A stretch of DNA of 64,000 nucleotides, taken from positions 26,061-90,060 of the forward strand of contig NZ_FTNI01000037.1 in assembly GCF_900156315.1 (NCBI RefSeq). The letters are read 5' to 3'. The translations under genes were made by a program, and so were the position numbers. The stretch comes from Microbispora rosea (GTDB taxonomy: Bacteria > Actinomycetota > Actinomycetes > Streptosporangiales > Streptosporangiaceae). Numbering within the stretch: position 1 is the first letter of the stretch; each line of letters starts with the position of its first letter. The notes beneath the pieces are model-generated. The model saw nothing but the letters and a program-made list of their open reading frames with translations. It was not told where the DNA came from and made no database searches. Shown here piece after piece: positions 15,757-23,608 of this stretch.

Positions 15757-16641
15757 GTGACAAATACGACGTCCTTCCTGCTGGAACGCCTGCACGCGGC
15801 CGGCCTGACCGACGTCGTCGCGGTCGAGCCCGCCACCGGCGGCCTCGCCGCGACGGCGGGGCTCGCACGCCGCGGCGACGGCACGCCGGTGTTCGTCAAG
15901 GCGTTCGGCGAGTCGCCCTCGGACGACGTCTTCGCCGCGGAGGCCGAAGGGCTCACGGTGCTGCGTGAGGCGGGCGGCGTCGCCACGCCCGAGATCACCC
16001 TCGCGGACCGGGACCTGCTCGTGCTGTCCGTGCTGGAGCCCCGGCCGGACACCGGGGCCTTCTGGGAGCGGTTCGCGCACGCGCTCGCCCACCTGCACAC
16101 CACCACGCGGTCCCCGCGATTCGGATGGCACCGGGACAACTGGCTGGGCCGTCGCCGCCAGGTCAACACCTGGAATGACGACGGGTTCGAGTTCTTCGCC
16201 CGGCACCGTCTGCTGCGCTGGCTCGGCGAGCCGCGCGTCCGGGAGGCGCTCGACACCGCGGACCGGGCGGCGCTGGAGCGGCTGTGCGACCGGCTGCCCG
16301 AGTTGCTGCCGGTCAGGCCCGCGTGCCTGACGCACGGCGACCTGTGGGCGCTGAACGTCATGGCCACCCCCGATGGGCGGCCCGCGCTGATCGACCCGGC
16401 CGTGTCGTACACGTGGGCCGAGGTCGACCTGGCGCACCTCTGGACGACGGCGCCGCCGCCCGAGGCGCAGGTGTTCTTCGAGCTGTACGCCGAGCTGACC
16501 GGGCTCGACCGCGACTGGCGTGAACGCATGCCGATCCTCCAGCTGCGCCAGCACCTGGCGGTGATCGCCCAGTTCGACCCCGACTGGGGCGCCGCCGACC
16601 TCGTGCGGGCCACGCTCGCCCCGTTCCGGCGGAGGCCGTGA
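15757..16641 (+). CDS. fructosamine kinase family protein
   Basis: A 294-residue protein-kinase-like (ketosamine-3-kinase/APH fold) enzyme, predicted to phosphorylate glycated amines for deglycation. The catalytic loop is LTHGDLWALNVM (HGDLW..N is the fructosamine-kinase form), and the metal site DPAVSYTWAEVDLAHL. FGWHRDNWLGRRRQVNTW also matches the family. GTG start with GAGGAG seven bases upstream. It lies between the methyltransferase and an APH-like gene on the same strand. Confidence 0.92.
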   Translation: MTNTTSFLLERLHAAGLTDVVAVEPATGGLAATAGLARRGDGTPVFVKAFGESPSDDVFAAEAEGLTVLREAGGVATPEITLADRDLLVLSVLEPRPDTGAFWERFAHALAHLHTTTRSPRFGWHRDNWLGRRRQVNTWNDDGFEFFARHRLLRWLGEPRVREALDTADRAALERLCDRLPELLPVRPACLTHGDLWALNVMATPDGRPALIDPAVSYTWAEVDLAHLWTTAPPPEAQVFFELYAELTGLDRDWRERMPILQLRQHLAVIAQFDPDWGAADLVRATLAPFRRRP

Positions 16642-16710
16642 GCTCAGCCGAGGACACGAGGGACTGCTCCTCGACGTGCGGCAGGCCGCGCAGGGGCGGT
16701 CGCCGCGGGA

Positions 16711-16737
16711 AAACCAGTTGATCGGCTTCGGGCGCCC
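16711..16737 (+). repeat. 27-bp repeat copy 2, upstream of APH-like gene
   Basis: Second copy of the 27-bp element (26/27 identical). Here TTGATC (16718-16723) is followed 19 nt later by TATCGT (16743-16748), so it could include a promoter; the same -10 is absent at copy 1. The kinase GTG is 19 bases downstream of the copy. Confidence 0.8.
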
Positions 16738-16755
16738 CCGTCTATCGTCGGGGCC

Positions 16756-17715
16756 GTGCTATCCGACGTGCGGCTGCCTCCGGCCGAGACGCAGGAGCAG
16801 TTCATGGCCGTCCGGCGGGACGAGTCCCGTCTCGGACCGGCCGTGTCGGCCCTGCTGGAACATCTCGGGCTCGGCGGCGAACGCGTCGAGCGCTTCGCCG
16901 ACGGGTCGCTGCCGGTCTACGCGGTGGGCGACCGGCATGTGCTCAAGCTCTACCCCGAGGTCTACCTGCCTGAGGAATACGACACGGAGCTGACCGTCCT
17001 GCGGGCCGTCGAGGGACGCCTGCCGATCCCGACACCGCGAGTCATGGGGGCGGAGCATCTCGAGGGGTGGAGCTACATCCTGATGACCCGCCTGCGCGGC
17101 GAGAGCCTCGCCGGGGCCTGGCCGCACATCCCACGAGACGACCGGATGGAGCTCGCCGCCATCGTGGGTGAGACGCTGGCGGCGCTCCATTCGGTCTCCT
17201 CCTCCCCCGCCGTCGACGCCGCCGTGGGCCCGCCCGACTGGGACGGCTTCCTCCGTACGCGGCGGCAGGAGTGCGTGGCCCACCACCGGGCCGACGGGCT
17301 GGACGAGGTGTGGCTGGCGCAGATCCCGGGCTTCCTCGACAGCGTCGAGCTCCCGCCGTCCGCGCCCGTACTGCTGCACACGGAGGTGATGCGCGAGCAC
17401 CTGAGGGTGGAGCGGGACGGCGACGGCTGGCGGCCGGCGGGCCTGTTCGACTTCGAACCGGCGATGCGGGGCGCGCGGGAGTACGAGTTCGCCTCGGTGG
17501 GGCTGTTCTTCTCCTGCGCAGAGACCGGGATCCTGCGCCGTCTGCTCCTCGCGTACGGCTACCGCGAGTGCGACCTGGGCGAGGAGCTGAGCAGGAGGCT
17601 GCTGGCCTACGCCCTGCTGCACCGCTACAGCAGCCTCGCCTGGTATCTGACCCGGCTGCCCGCGCCGCCGCGGCCCACCCTCGACTGCCTGGCCGCGCAC
17701 TGGTGGGCTCTGTAG
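16756..17715 (+). CDS. APH-fold phosphotransferase with altered catalytic loop
   Basis: A 319-residue member of the aminoglycoside/choline kinase fold. The N-lobe has DRHVLKLYPE with the ATP-binding Lys, and YILMTRLRGESL is the hinge. The Brenner motif HGDLxxxN reads HTEVMREH: catalytic Asp becomes Glu and the metal-binding Asn becomes His. The DFG-like metal site is LFDFEPAM. It may be a divergent kinase with unusual chemistry or a non-kinase. The GTG start is inferred; translation from ATG 16804 is possible. Confidence 0.82.
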   Translation: MLSDVRLPPAETQEQFMAVRRDESRLGPAVSALLEHLGLGGERVERFADGSLPVYAVGDRHVLKLYPEVYLPEEYDTELTVLRAVEGRLPIPTPRVMGAEHLEGWSYILMTRLRGESLAGAWPHIPRDDRMELAAIVGETLAALHSVSSSPAVDAAVGPPDWDGFLRTRRQECVAHHRADGLDEVWLAQIPGFLDSVELPPSAPVLLHTEVMREHLRVERDGDGWRPAGLFDFEPAMRGAREYEFASVGLFFSCAETGILRRLLLAYGYRECDLGEELSRRLLAYALLHRYSSLAWYLTRLPAPPRPTLDCLAAHWWAL

Positions 17716-17730
17716 CCCGGGGGCGCCGCG

Positions 17731-18921
17731 TTACCGGCAGGCGGCCCCGCCCGGGGTGCACAAGCGCACCTCGGGGTAGCGCGGCGACGGCTCGTCGAGC
17801 AGGGGTTGCGGCTCGTGACGCAGGTGCCGGTCGAGGAAGGCGCGGACGTACGTGCGGGTGATCTCCGCGGAGCGGTCCGGGGACAGGTCGCCGGGGACGG
17901 CGATGCCGAGAGCGCCGACCAGGAGCGGCACGTCGGTGAAGGACTGGTGGTCCGCGCCGGGCAGGACGAGCCAGCGCTTCCATCCGGTCAGGAGCTTCCA
18001 GTCGCGGTCCCAGGAGTTGTCGCGGCCCGCGGGCTCGTGCCCGGCCGAGCCCATGAACAGGAACGGCCGCGACAGCCCGCTCTTCGGGATCCGGGCGTAG
18101 GTGGTGCCGTCCATGTCGATTCCGGCGCGCACCCGCGAGTCCTTCAGCATGGCTGCCACGGCTCCGGCCCCGCCGATCGAGTGGCCCGCCATCGCGATCT
18201 CGGACGGGTCGATCAAGGAGGAGCCCTCCCACTTCGCGTGCGGTCCGGTCAGCTGGTCGAGCACGAAGGAGACGTCTGCTGCGCGGACGTCGGCCACCTT
18301 CGCGCCGAAGCCGGGGTCGGTGTCGCTGTCGCACGCGACGCACTCGGCGACCCGCCCGTCCGGGAAGGTCGTCGCGTAGTTCTCGTAGGTGTGGTCGACG
18401 CCGGCCACCACATATCCCCTGCTGGCCAGTTCCTCGCCCAGAGATGTGAGCGTGCTCCGCGGCATGGTGAACCCCGGCGACAGCACCACCAGGGGCAGGC
18501 TGCCCGCGCGCCCGGCCGGTTTCGCGTCGTCGACGGCGTTGGTGCGGGTGCGGCTCAGCACGTCGTACGGCACGCCGGTCACCTTCTTGCCCCGCAGCGT
18601 GAGCTCGGACTCCTTGGCGGTCATGTACGGGGCCCGCCGCCCCTCCCCAGCCCGAGCCGGATACCACAGAGTGATCATGAGCTCCCTGGCCTTCACTTCG
18701 GGCACCCACGGGTCGGGGCGGGAGGCGTCCTTCAGGTACAGGGTGGTCGCGCCCACCGGGTGGGAACCGGTGGGCGCGGGCAGGGCCGCGGCGCCGGTGG
18801 GTGCGGCCGCCGGGGCGGTGGCCGCGGCGGCGACGGTCCTGGGCGGGGGCGGCGCGGTGCAGGCGGCCGCGGCGAGGCCGATCAGCCCGGCGACCGCCAG
18901 GTGCTTGACGGCGTGACTCAT
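17731..18921 (-). CDS. lipoprotein alpha/beta hydrolase (PAF-acetylhydrolase/chlorophyllase-like)
   Basis: A 396-residue secreted lipoprotein. The signal ends in the lipobox LAAAAC (Cys about 21), followed by an Ala/Pro/Thr-rich linker to about 55. The hydrolase core shows oxyanion VLSPGFTMPRSTL, nucleophile GHSIGGAG, and the late His in ADHQSFTDV. It resembles bacterial platelet-activating-factor acetylhydrolase or dienelactone-hydrolase-like esterases; substrate unknown. It converges on the APH-like gene with a 15-bp gap, and lies 46 bases after an S41 protease gene on the same strand. Confidence 0.9.
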   Translation of the reverse strand: MSHAVKHLAVAGLIGLAAAACTAPPPPRTVAAAATAPAAAPTGAAALPAPTGSHPVGATTLYLKDASRPDPWVPEVKARELMITLWYPARAGEGRRAPYMTAKESELTLRGKKVTGVPYDVLSRTRTNAVDDAKPAGRAGSLPLVVLSPGFTMPRSTLTSLGEELASRGYVVAGVDHTYENYATTFPDGRVAECVACDSDTDPGFGAKVADVRAADVSFVLDQLTGPHAKWEGSSLIDPSEIAMAGHSIGGAGAVAAMLKDSRVRAGIDMDGTTYARIPKSGLSRPFLFMGSAGHEPAGRDNSWDRDWKLLTGWKRWLVLPGADHQSFTDVPLLVGALGIAVPGDLSPDRSAEITRTYVRAFLDRHLRHEPQPLLDEPSPRYPEVRLCTPGGAACR

Positions 18922-18967
18922 GAAGCGGTCCGTCCTTTCCCGCGGCGCACGTCTGCGTGCGCGCCGG

Positions 18968-20410
18968 TCACGTGTGCAGCAGGTTGAGGGCTTCGCCGAG
19001 CGCGGGGTCGCGCCCGGCGGCGGCGTCCTGCGGGGTCAGTGGGACGTAGTGGTCGGGTGCCACGCCGACCCGGTCGATCACCTCGCGGCCGGGCGCCAGG
19101 TGGTGCGTCGACGGGAGGGTCAGGGTGGTGTTGTCGCCGAGAAGGTACGGCCGCGCCGGACCCGAGACGGCGCCCGCGGTTCGCGTACCGACCAGCTGTC
19201 CGAGACGCAGGTCCTTGACGGCGGAGCTGAAGTGCTCGCAGGCCGAGGCGCAGCCGCGGTCGGTGAGCACCACCAGGGGCAGGCCGAGCAGCGGCACGCT
19301 GTCGTCGGTCCGCATGGGGTCGCACGCGCCGTCCCCGGTGTTCGGGGAGGCCGCGCACTGGTAGGCCGTGACCTTGCCGTGGGCGAACCCGCTCAGCAGG
19401 CGGATCGCCTCGTCGGGGCTCCCGCCGCCGTTGCCGCGCAGGTCGAGCACGACGCCGGTCAGCGTGCGGCCCGCGCGCAGCCTGGAGATCGCGTGGAACA
19501 CCCGGTCCGCGGCGTCGGGCGCGAAACCGCTCAGCCGCACGTAGGCGATGCCGTCGCCCAGCAGCGTCGGTGTCACCACCTGCAGGGTGGCCGGATCGGG
19601 CCGGTACAACCTCGGCTTCAGCGTCACGGTCCAGTGCCTGCCGGTCTTCTGCCGCAGCATCCGGAGCCGGACCGCTCCGGCTTCCGGGTAGTGCGGATAC
19701 AGCGCGGCGACGGCGGCCGGGGTGACCTCTCCGCCGGCGAAGGGCGCCGATCCGTTGATCGACTCGATGACGTCGCCGGGGCGCAGCCCGGCCTCCTTCG
19801 CCGGTCCGCCCGGCACAGTGGTGACGAACAGCGGGGGCAGGGCGGTCCCGGGGTTCGCGGTCCGGCCGATGTTGGCGTGGAGGCCCAGGCCGTACTGGTC
19901 CCCGTCGTAGGAATCCGGCGGACGCCGGCCTGCGTGGTTCCAGCGCGCGTGGTCGTCGTCCAGGGCGGCCACGACGGCCTGCAGGGTGGCGGCGGCGAGC
20001 TTCCCCTGGAGTTCGGCGTCGTCCGGCAACCGGCCGGTGACGCGCCGATAGACCGTCTCGAAGGCGGCCCAGTCGGTGGTCCGGTCCCCGGTGAACGCCG
20101 GCATCGTGGCCTCGGGCACGTCGCGTCCGCCGCGGTTGAGCTCCTGGACGAAGGCCGCGAATCCCGCGGTCAGCAGCGAGCGTGCGTCCAGCGTGGCCCC
20201 GCTGTAGTAGTTGGCGAGGATGCAGAAGTACGCCTGCTCGACGACGTCGATCGTGGTGGGCGACTCCGGCGGGGGATTCCCCCGGGGCTCGGCGCAGACG
20301 GGGGATCCGGCGGCGGTCGCCGTGGCGGGCTGGGTCCGCGGCGGGGTCGTCGCCGTGCAGGCGACCGTCAGGAGGAGCACGAGCCCGGCCACCGTGGACT
20401 TGGCGGTCAT
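18968..20410 (-). CDS. S41 family peptidase, lipoprotein
   Basis: A 480-residue exported C-terminal-processing-type protease. Lipobox LLTVAC sits near residue 18. About 195-265 is a PDZ domain (GPAKEAGLRPGDVIESING). The tail-specific protease core has VVLDLRGNGGGSPDEAI and the nucleophile Ser in GCASACEHF; the matching Lys should lie about 25 residues later. ATG 20410 overlaps the stop of the ABC permease gene (ATGA), so this is the last gene of the GntR/ATPase/permease operon. A larger in-frame ORF upstream was rejected. Confidence 0.92.
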   Translation of the reverse strand: MTAKSTVAGLVLLLTVACTATTPPRTQPATATAAGSPVCAEPRGNPPPESPTTIDVVEQAYFCILANYYSGATLDARSLLTAGFAAFVQELNRGGRDVPEATMPAFTGDRTTDWAAFETVYRRVTGRLPDDAELQGKLAAATLQAVVAALDDDHARWNHAGRRPPDSYDGDQYGLGLHANIGRTANPGTALPPLFVTTVPGGPAKEAGLRPGDVIESINGSAPFAGGEVTPAAVAALYPHYPEAGAVRLRMLRQKTGRHWTVTLKPRLYRPDPATLQVVTPTLLGDGIAYVRLSGFAPDAADRVFHAISRLRAGRTLTGVVLDLRGNGGGSPDEAIRLLSGFAHGKVTAYQCAASPNTGDGACDPMRTDDSVPLLGLPLVVLTDRGCASACEHFSSAVKDLRLGQLVGTRTAGAVSGPARPYLLGDNTTLTLPSTHHLAPGREVIDRVGVAPDHYVPLTPQDAAAGRDPALGEALNLLHT

Positions 20411-21465
20411 GACAGACGCCTGCGGATCCACCGGAAACAGAGACCGGCGAGGCCGGCGGTGACGAGGACGTAGATCCCGGTCTCGATCCACTGGAACGCC
20501 CAGAACCGCTCGAACGGCTGATAGACCGCCTCCTGCCGGTAGCCCAGCCGGTTGATCTCGGCGATGCAGGTGTCGAAGCCCTTGCCCGGACCCTGGGAAT
20601 GCTGGGACGGCGCGCACGGTCCTGATGTCGTGGACACGCGAACGGTGACGGGAGCGCCGTCGCCGCCCACGCGTCCCGACGGATCGGTGAGGCGACTGGA
20701 CAGCACCCACGCGCCCCTTTGCCCGGGTATCGCCGCATCCAGGATCACTTGCGGAAACTCCTGGTCGCTGAGCTTGTTGAACGAGTCCACGTTCTCCGGG
20801 CCGAGCTCGAAGGAGGCGCTGACGGCAGGCAGCAGGTGGGGCCGGACCGCCAGCGGCATGACGATCTGAACCGCCGCGAAAAGGGCCAGGGTGACGGCCA
20901 TGGCCGTCACCGTGCGGCGGACGAGCATCCCCACGGTCACGCCGAGCACGAAGGCGAACGCCGCGTAGGCCATGGGGACGATGCCGCGCGCGCCGAATAC
21001 CAGGGGGTCCATGAGCGTGAAGCCCGGGGCGGCGGACCTGTCCAGAGGAGTGGACCACCAGGTCACGACGAGACTGCACACTCCGGCGGCGGCCACGGCG
21101 GCCAGGCCCGTGAACGTGAGCTTGACGGCCAGCCAGCGGGTGCGGGTGATGCTCTGGCTCCACACCAGCAGGTGGGTGCCCGCCTCCAGCTCACGGGTGA
21201 TCAGCGGCGCCCCCCAGAAGAGACCGAGCAGGGCCGGCAGGATCAGCACGACGACGGCCACGGCCAGGAACGGCGTCTGGTAGTCGTCGAAGAAGTGGTC
21301 GAAGAAGCGTGGGCAGTCGCCGTTCCGGGTGCAGGCGGTGATCCCGGCGGAGTAGCCGGAGGCCAGGCCGGGGCCCGTCAGTGCCAGGACGGCGGCGAGC
21401 ACGACGAGCGCGGCGGCCGTCGCCGAGGCCGCGAGGCGGAACTGGCGCCAGGTCAGCCAGATCAT
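20407..21465 (-). CDS. ABC transporter permease, YtrA-operon type (copy 1)
   Basis: A 352-residue membrane protein that begins MIWLTWRQFRLAA and has six hydrophobic segments, with one large extracytoplasmic loop (about 235-320) before the last helix. GLFWGAPLITRELEAGTHLLVWSQSITRTRW is the conserved cytoplasmic coupling region. It overlaps the ATPase stop (ATGA) and the protease start, giving a tightly coupled operon. A paralogue lies at 27.9 kb. Confidence 0.92.
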   Translation of the reverse strand: MIWLTWRQFRLAASATAAALVVLAAVLALTGPGLASGYSAGITACTRNGDCPRFFDHFFDDYQTPFLAVAVVVLILPALLGLFWGAPLITRELEAGTHLLVWSQSITRTRWLAVKLTFTGLAAVAAAGVCSLVVTWWSTPLDRSAAPGFTLMDPLVFGARGIVPMAYAAFAFVLGVTVGMLVRRTVTAMAVTLALFAAVQIVMPLAVRPHLLPAVSASFELGPENVDSFNKLSDQEFPQVILDAAIPGQRGAWVLSSRLTDPSGRVGGDGAPVTVRVSTTSGPCAPSQHSQGPGKGFDTCIAEINRLGYRQEAVYQPFERFWAFQWIETGIYVLVTAGLAGLCFRWIRRRLS

Positions 21466-22352
21466 CGCTTGACCTCCAGGACCGGTCTCAGGGGGGCAGG
21501 GGCGGGTTCGTCCATGTAGGCCAGGACGAGGTCTTCCAGCGTGACCTGGCTGACGCTCCAGGCGGGGTCGTGGATCGGGGCGTCGGTGCGGATGATGAGC
21601 GTGCTCTGCCGGTCGGTGTGGCGGGCGGACACGACATGCTGCCCGGCGGGCAGGCGATCGGGGTCCCGGCGCGGGCCGGTGAGCCGGTGATGGGTGGCCA
21701 GCAGTTCCTCGACCTCCCCCGCCGCCCGCACCCGCGAGCCGACCAGGACGATCAGGTAGTCGCAGGTCCGTTCCAGGTCGGAGACCAGGTGAGAGGAGAG
21801 CACCACGCTGAGCTCGTGCTCGGCCACGGCCTCCATCAGGCCCTGCAGGAACTCGCGCCGGGCCAGCGGGTCGAGCGCGGCGACCGGCTCGTCCAGGATC
21901 AGCAGATCGGGCCGTTTGGCCAGGCCCAGCGTGAGGGCGAGCTGGGCGCGCTGCCCGCCCGACAGCTTCCCGGCCCGATGCCGGGGATCGAGACCGAGCC
22001 GTTCGAGGCGGTCGCGCGCGAGCGCGGCGTCCCAGCCGGGGTTGAGCCGGGCGCCCAGCCGCAGATGGTCGGCCACGCTCAACCCCGCGTAGACGGGGGT
22101 GTCCTGGGCGACGAACCCGATCATGGCCAGCTGCGCCGGCTCTGCCTCGGGACGGCCGCCGAGCACGGCGATGGTTCCCGAGGTCGGCGTCAGCTGACCT
22201 GCCGCCAGCTTGAGCAGGGTGGTCTTGCCGGCGCCGTTGGGGCCCACCAGCCCGACGACGTGGCCGGCCGGGATGTCGACGGTGAAGTCGCGCAGCGCCC
22301 ATCGCTTGCCGTACTTCTTGCCCAGGTCGTGGGCCCGCAGGACGGCGCTCAC
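21462..22352 (-). CDS. ABC transporter ATP-binding protein (copy 1)
   Basis: A 296-residue exporter-type ATPase. Walker A is GPNGAGKTT, signature LSGGQRAQLALTL, Walker B LLILDEPVAALD and switch His in SSHLVSDL. The C-terminal ~75 residues are a subfamily extension. It starts with GTG, overlapping the gntR stop (GTGA). Together with the permease it probably exports or senses a peptide/antibiotic, as YtrA operons respond to cell-envelope stress; that role is inferred. Confidence 0.94.
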   Translation of the reverse strand: MSAVLRAHDLGKKYGKRWALRDFTVDIPAGHVVGLVGPNGAGKTTLLKLAAGQLTPTSGTIAVLGGRPEAEPAQLAMIGFVAQDTPVYAGLSVADHLRLGARLNPGWDAALARDRLERLGLDPRHRAGKLSGGQRAQLALTLGLAKRPDLLILDEPVAALDPLARREFLQGLMEAVAEHELSVVLSSHLVSDLERTCDYLIVLVGSRVRAAGEVEELLATHHRLTGPRRDPDRLPAGQHVVSARHTDRQSTLIIRTDAPIHDPAWSVSQVTLEDLVLAYMDEPAPAPLRPVLEVKR

Positions 22353-22741
22353 GCGATGTCCTCCTGGGAGGCGGTGCGGAAGGTGGTCATGAACAGGGCC
22401 TCGATGCTCTCGTCGTCCAGGCCGGCCAGGCGGGCCTTGGTCAGCCATCGGCGCAGGTCCTGCCGCAACCTGCCGTGTGCGGCCAGTGAGGCGTCGGTCA
22501 GCGTCCTGGTCACGAACGTCCCGACCCCCGGCCGGGCCGCCACCAGGCTCTCGTGCTCGAGTTCCCGGTAGGCCTTGAGCACCGTGTTCGGATTGATCGC
22601 CAGGCGCGCCACCACGTCCTTGACGGTCGGAAGCTGATCGCCTTCGCGCAGCAGGCCCAGCCGCAGCGCGTGCCGCACCTGCTGGACGAGCTGCAGGTAC
22701 GGCGAGAGACCGGACCTGCCGTCCAGGTAGAACTCGATCAT
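22349..22741 (-). CDS. GntR family regulator, YtrA subfamily
   Basis: A 130-residue repressor: winged helix (about 10-75: LQLVQQVRHALRLGLLREGDQLPTVKDVVARLAINPNTVLKAYRELEHE) and the short YtrA dimerization tail. It is first in the four-gene operon with ABC ATPase, permease and S41 protease. A 34-bp imperfect palindrome just upstream is its likely operator. Confidence 0.94.
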   Translation of the reverse strand: MIEFYLDGRSGLSPYLQLVQQVRHALRLGLLREGDQLPTVKDVVARLAINPNTVLKAYRELEHESLVAARPGVGTFVTRTLTDASLAAHGRLRQDLRRWLTKARLAGLDDESIEALFMTTFRTASQEDIA

Positions 22742-22754
22742 CGCAACCTCTATT

Positions 22755-22788
22755 CAACTAGGTTCCTAGCACGTTAGGAGTGTAGTTG
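22755..22788. promoter_or_regulatory. YtrA-type operator upstream of gntR
   Basis: CAACTAGGTTCCTA (22755-22768) and TAGGAGTGTAGTTG (22775-22788) form an imperfect dyad with a 6-nt spacer; 11 of 14 positions pair. It lies 14 bases before the gntR start and fits GntR autorepression. Confidence 0.6.
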
Positions 22789-22813
22789 TTAAGAGATCGT
22801 AAGGATCAAGGAA

Positions 22814-23533
22814 TCAGGCCTGTCGGCGTGCGCCGGCGACGTAGTCGTGCAGGCGGGCCGATCCTTCGAGCATGGCGACGGCCGTGGCGGCGAGGGCGGC
22901 GCCGCGTTCCGCGAGGGCGGCGCGCAGCGCCTCGGTGCTGCCGGTGGCGCGCAGGCCGTCGAGCACGTCCCCGATCCGCGTCAGCGGATAACGCCCCTGC
23001 CGGAGCATGTGGATCATGCGGGCGTCGCGGACCTCGGCCGGGCCGTACCACCGGTAGCCGGTGCCGGGCTCGCGCTGCGGCGTCAGCAGTCCGGCGGCCT
23101 CCCACACCCGCAGCGCCGAGGCGCGTACGCCGAGGAGGGCGGCCACCTCCCCGATGCGCAGCGCGGACTGCGGCGCGGCCGGGCCGCCGGGATCCTGCCC
23201 GGCCACCGCTTCGAGCGCCTCCCCCGTCGCCCGCAGGGCGAGCCGCTGCCCGTGCAGCGCGGCGTGGCAGGCGTCCACGAGGGCGAGCGCACCCGTCAGG
23301 TCGCCGTCGTGCACCGCCAGCATGATCGACCGGGCGGCCTCCCACCCGTATCCCTTGGCCAGCGCCCGGTAGGCGAGCAGGGCCTCGCGGTGCCGCGTGT
23401 CGAACCTGCGGTAGCCGGCGGCCGTCCGCTCCGCGGGCGGGAGAATCCCCGTGTCGGCGTAGTTGCGGATCTGCTGGGTGGAGACCCCCGCCTCCCGCGC
23501 CAGGTCGACCGGGCGCAGCGCCCTGTGACTCAC
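22814..23533 (-). CDS. MerR regulator with two HTH domains
   Basis: A 239-residue protein holding two MerR DNA-binding heads: DLAREAGVSTQQIRNYADTGILPPAERTAAGYRRF (about 9-45) and IGEVAALLGVRASALRVWEAAGLLTPQREPGTGYRWY (about 127-165). Each is followed by the second MerR helix pair. There is no clear effector domain. GTG start. Similar double-head MerR proteins occur in actinomycetes. The target is unknown; its neighbours are the YtrA operon and an APC permease gene on the same strand. Confidence 0.9.
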   Translation of the reverse strand: MSHRALRPVDLAREAGVSTQQIRNYADTGILPPAERTAAGYRRFDTRHREALLAYRALAKGYGWEAARSIMLAVHDGDLTGALALVDACHAALHGQRLALRATGEALEAVAGQDPGGPAAPQSALRIGEVAALLGVRASALRVWEAAGLLTPQREPGTGYRWYGPAEVRDARMIHMLRQGRYPLTRIGDVLDGLRATGSTEALRAALAERGAALAATAVAMLEGSARLHDYVAGARRQA

Positions 23534-23608
23534 CTGTGGCTCACCGGACTTGAGGCTTCGGGTCGCATCCGCTCATGGTAACGGCCCGCGAGTCTCAAGC
23601 CCCGCTCG

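Noticed and set aside
13685..18921. Biosynthetic gene cluster (methyltransferase, kinases, reductase, regulators)
   Set aside because: No polyketide, peptide, terpene or RiPP core enzyme is present; the genes look like separate accessory functions.
20411..21163. Extended 731-residue S41 protease
   Set aside because: The extra 251 residues run through the permease gene in another frame and lack a lipoprotein signal; the ATG at 20410 has signal and lipobox.
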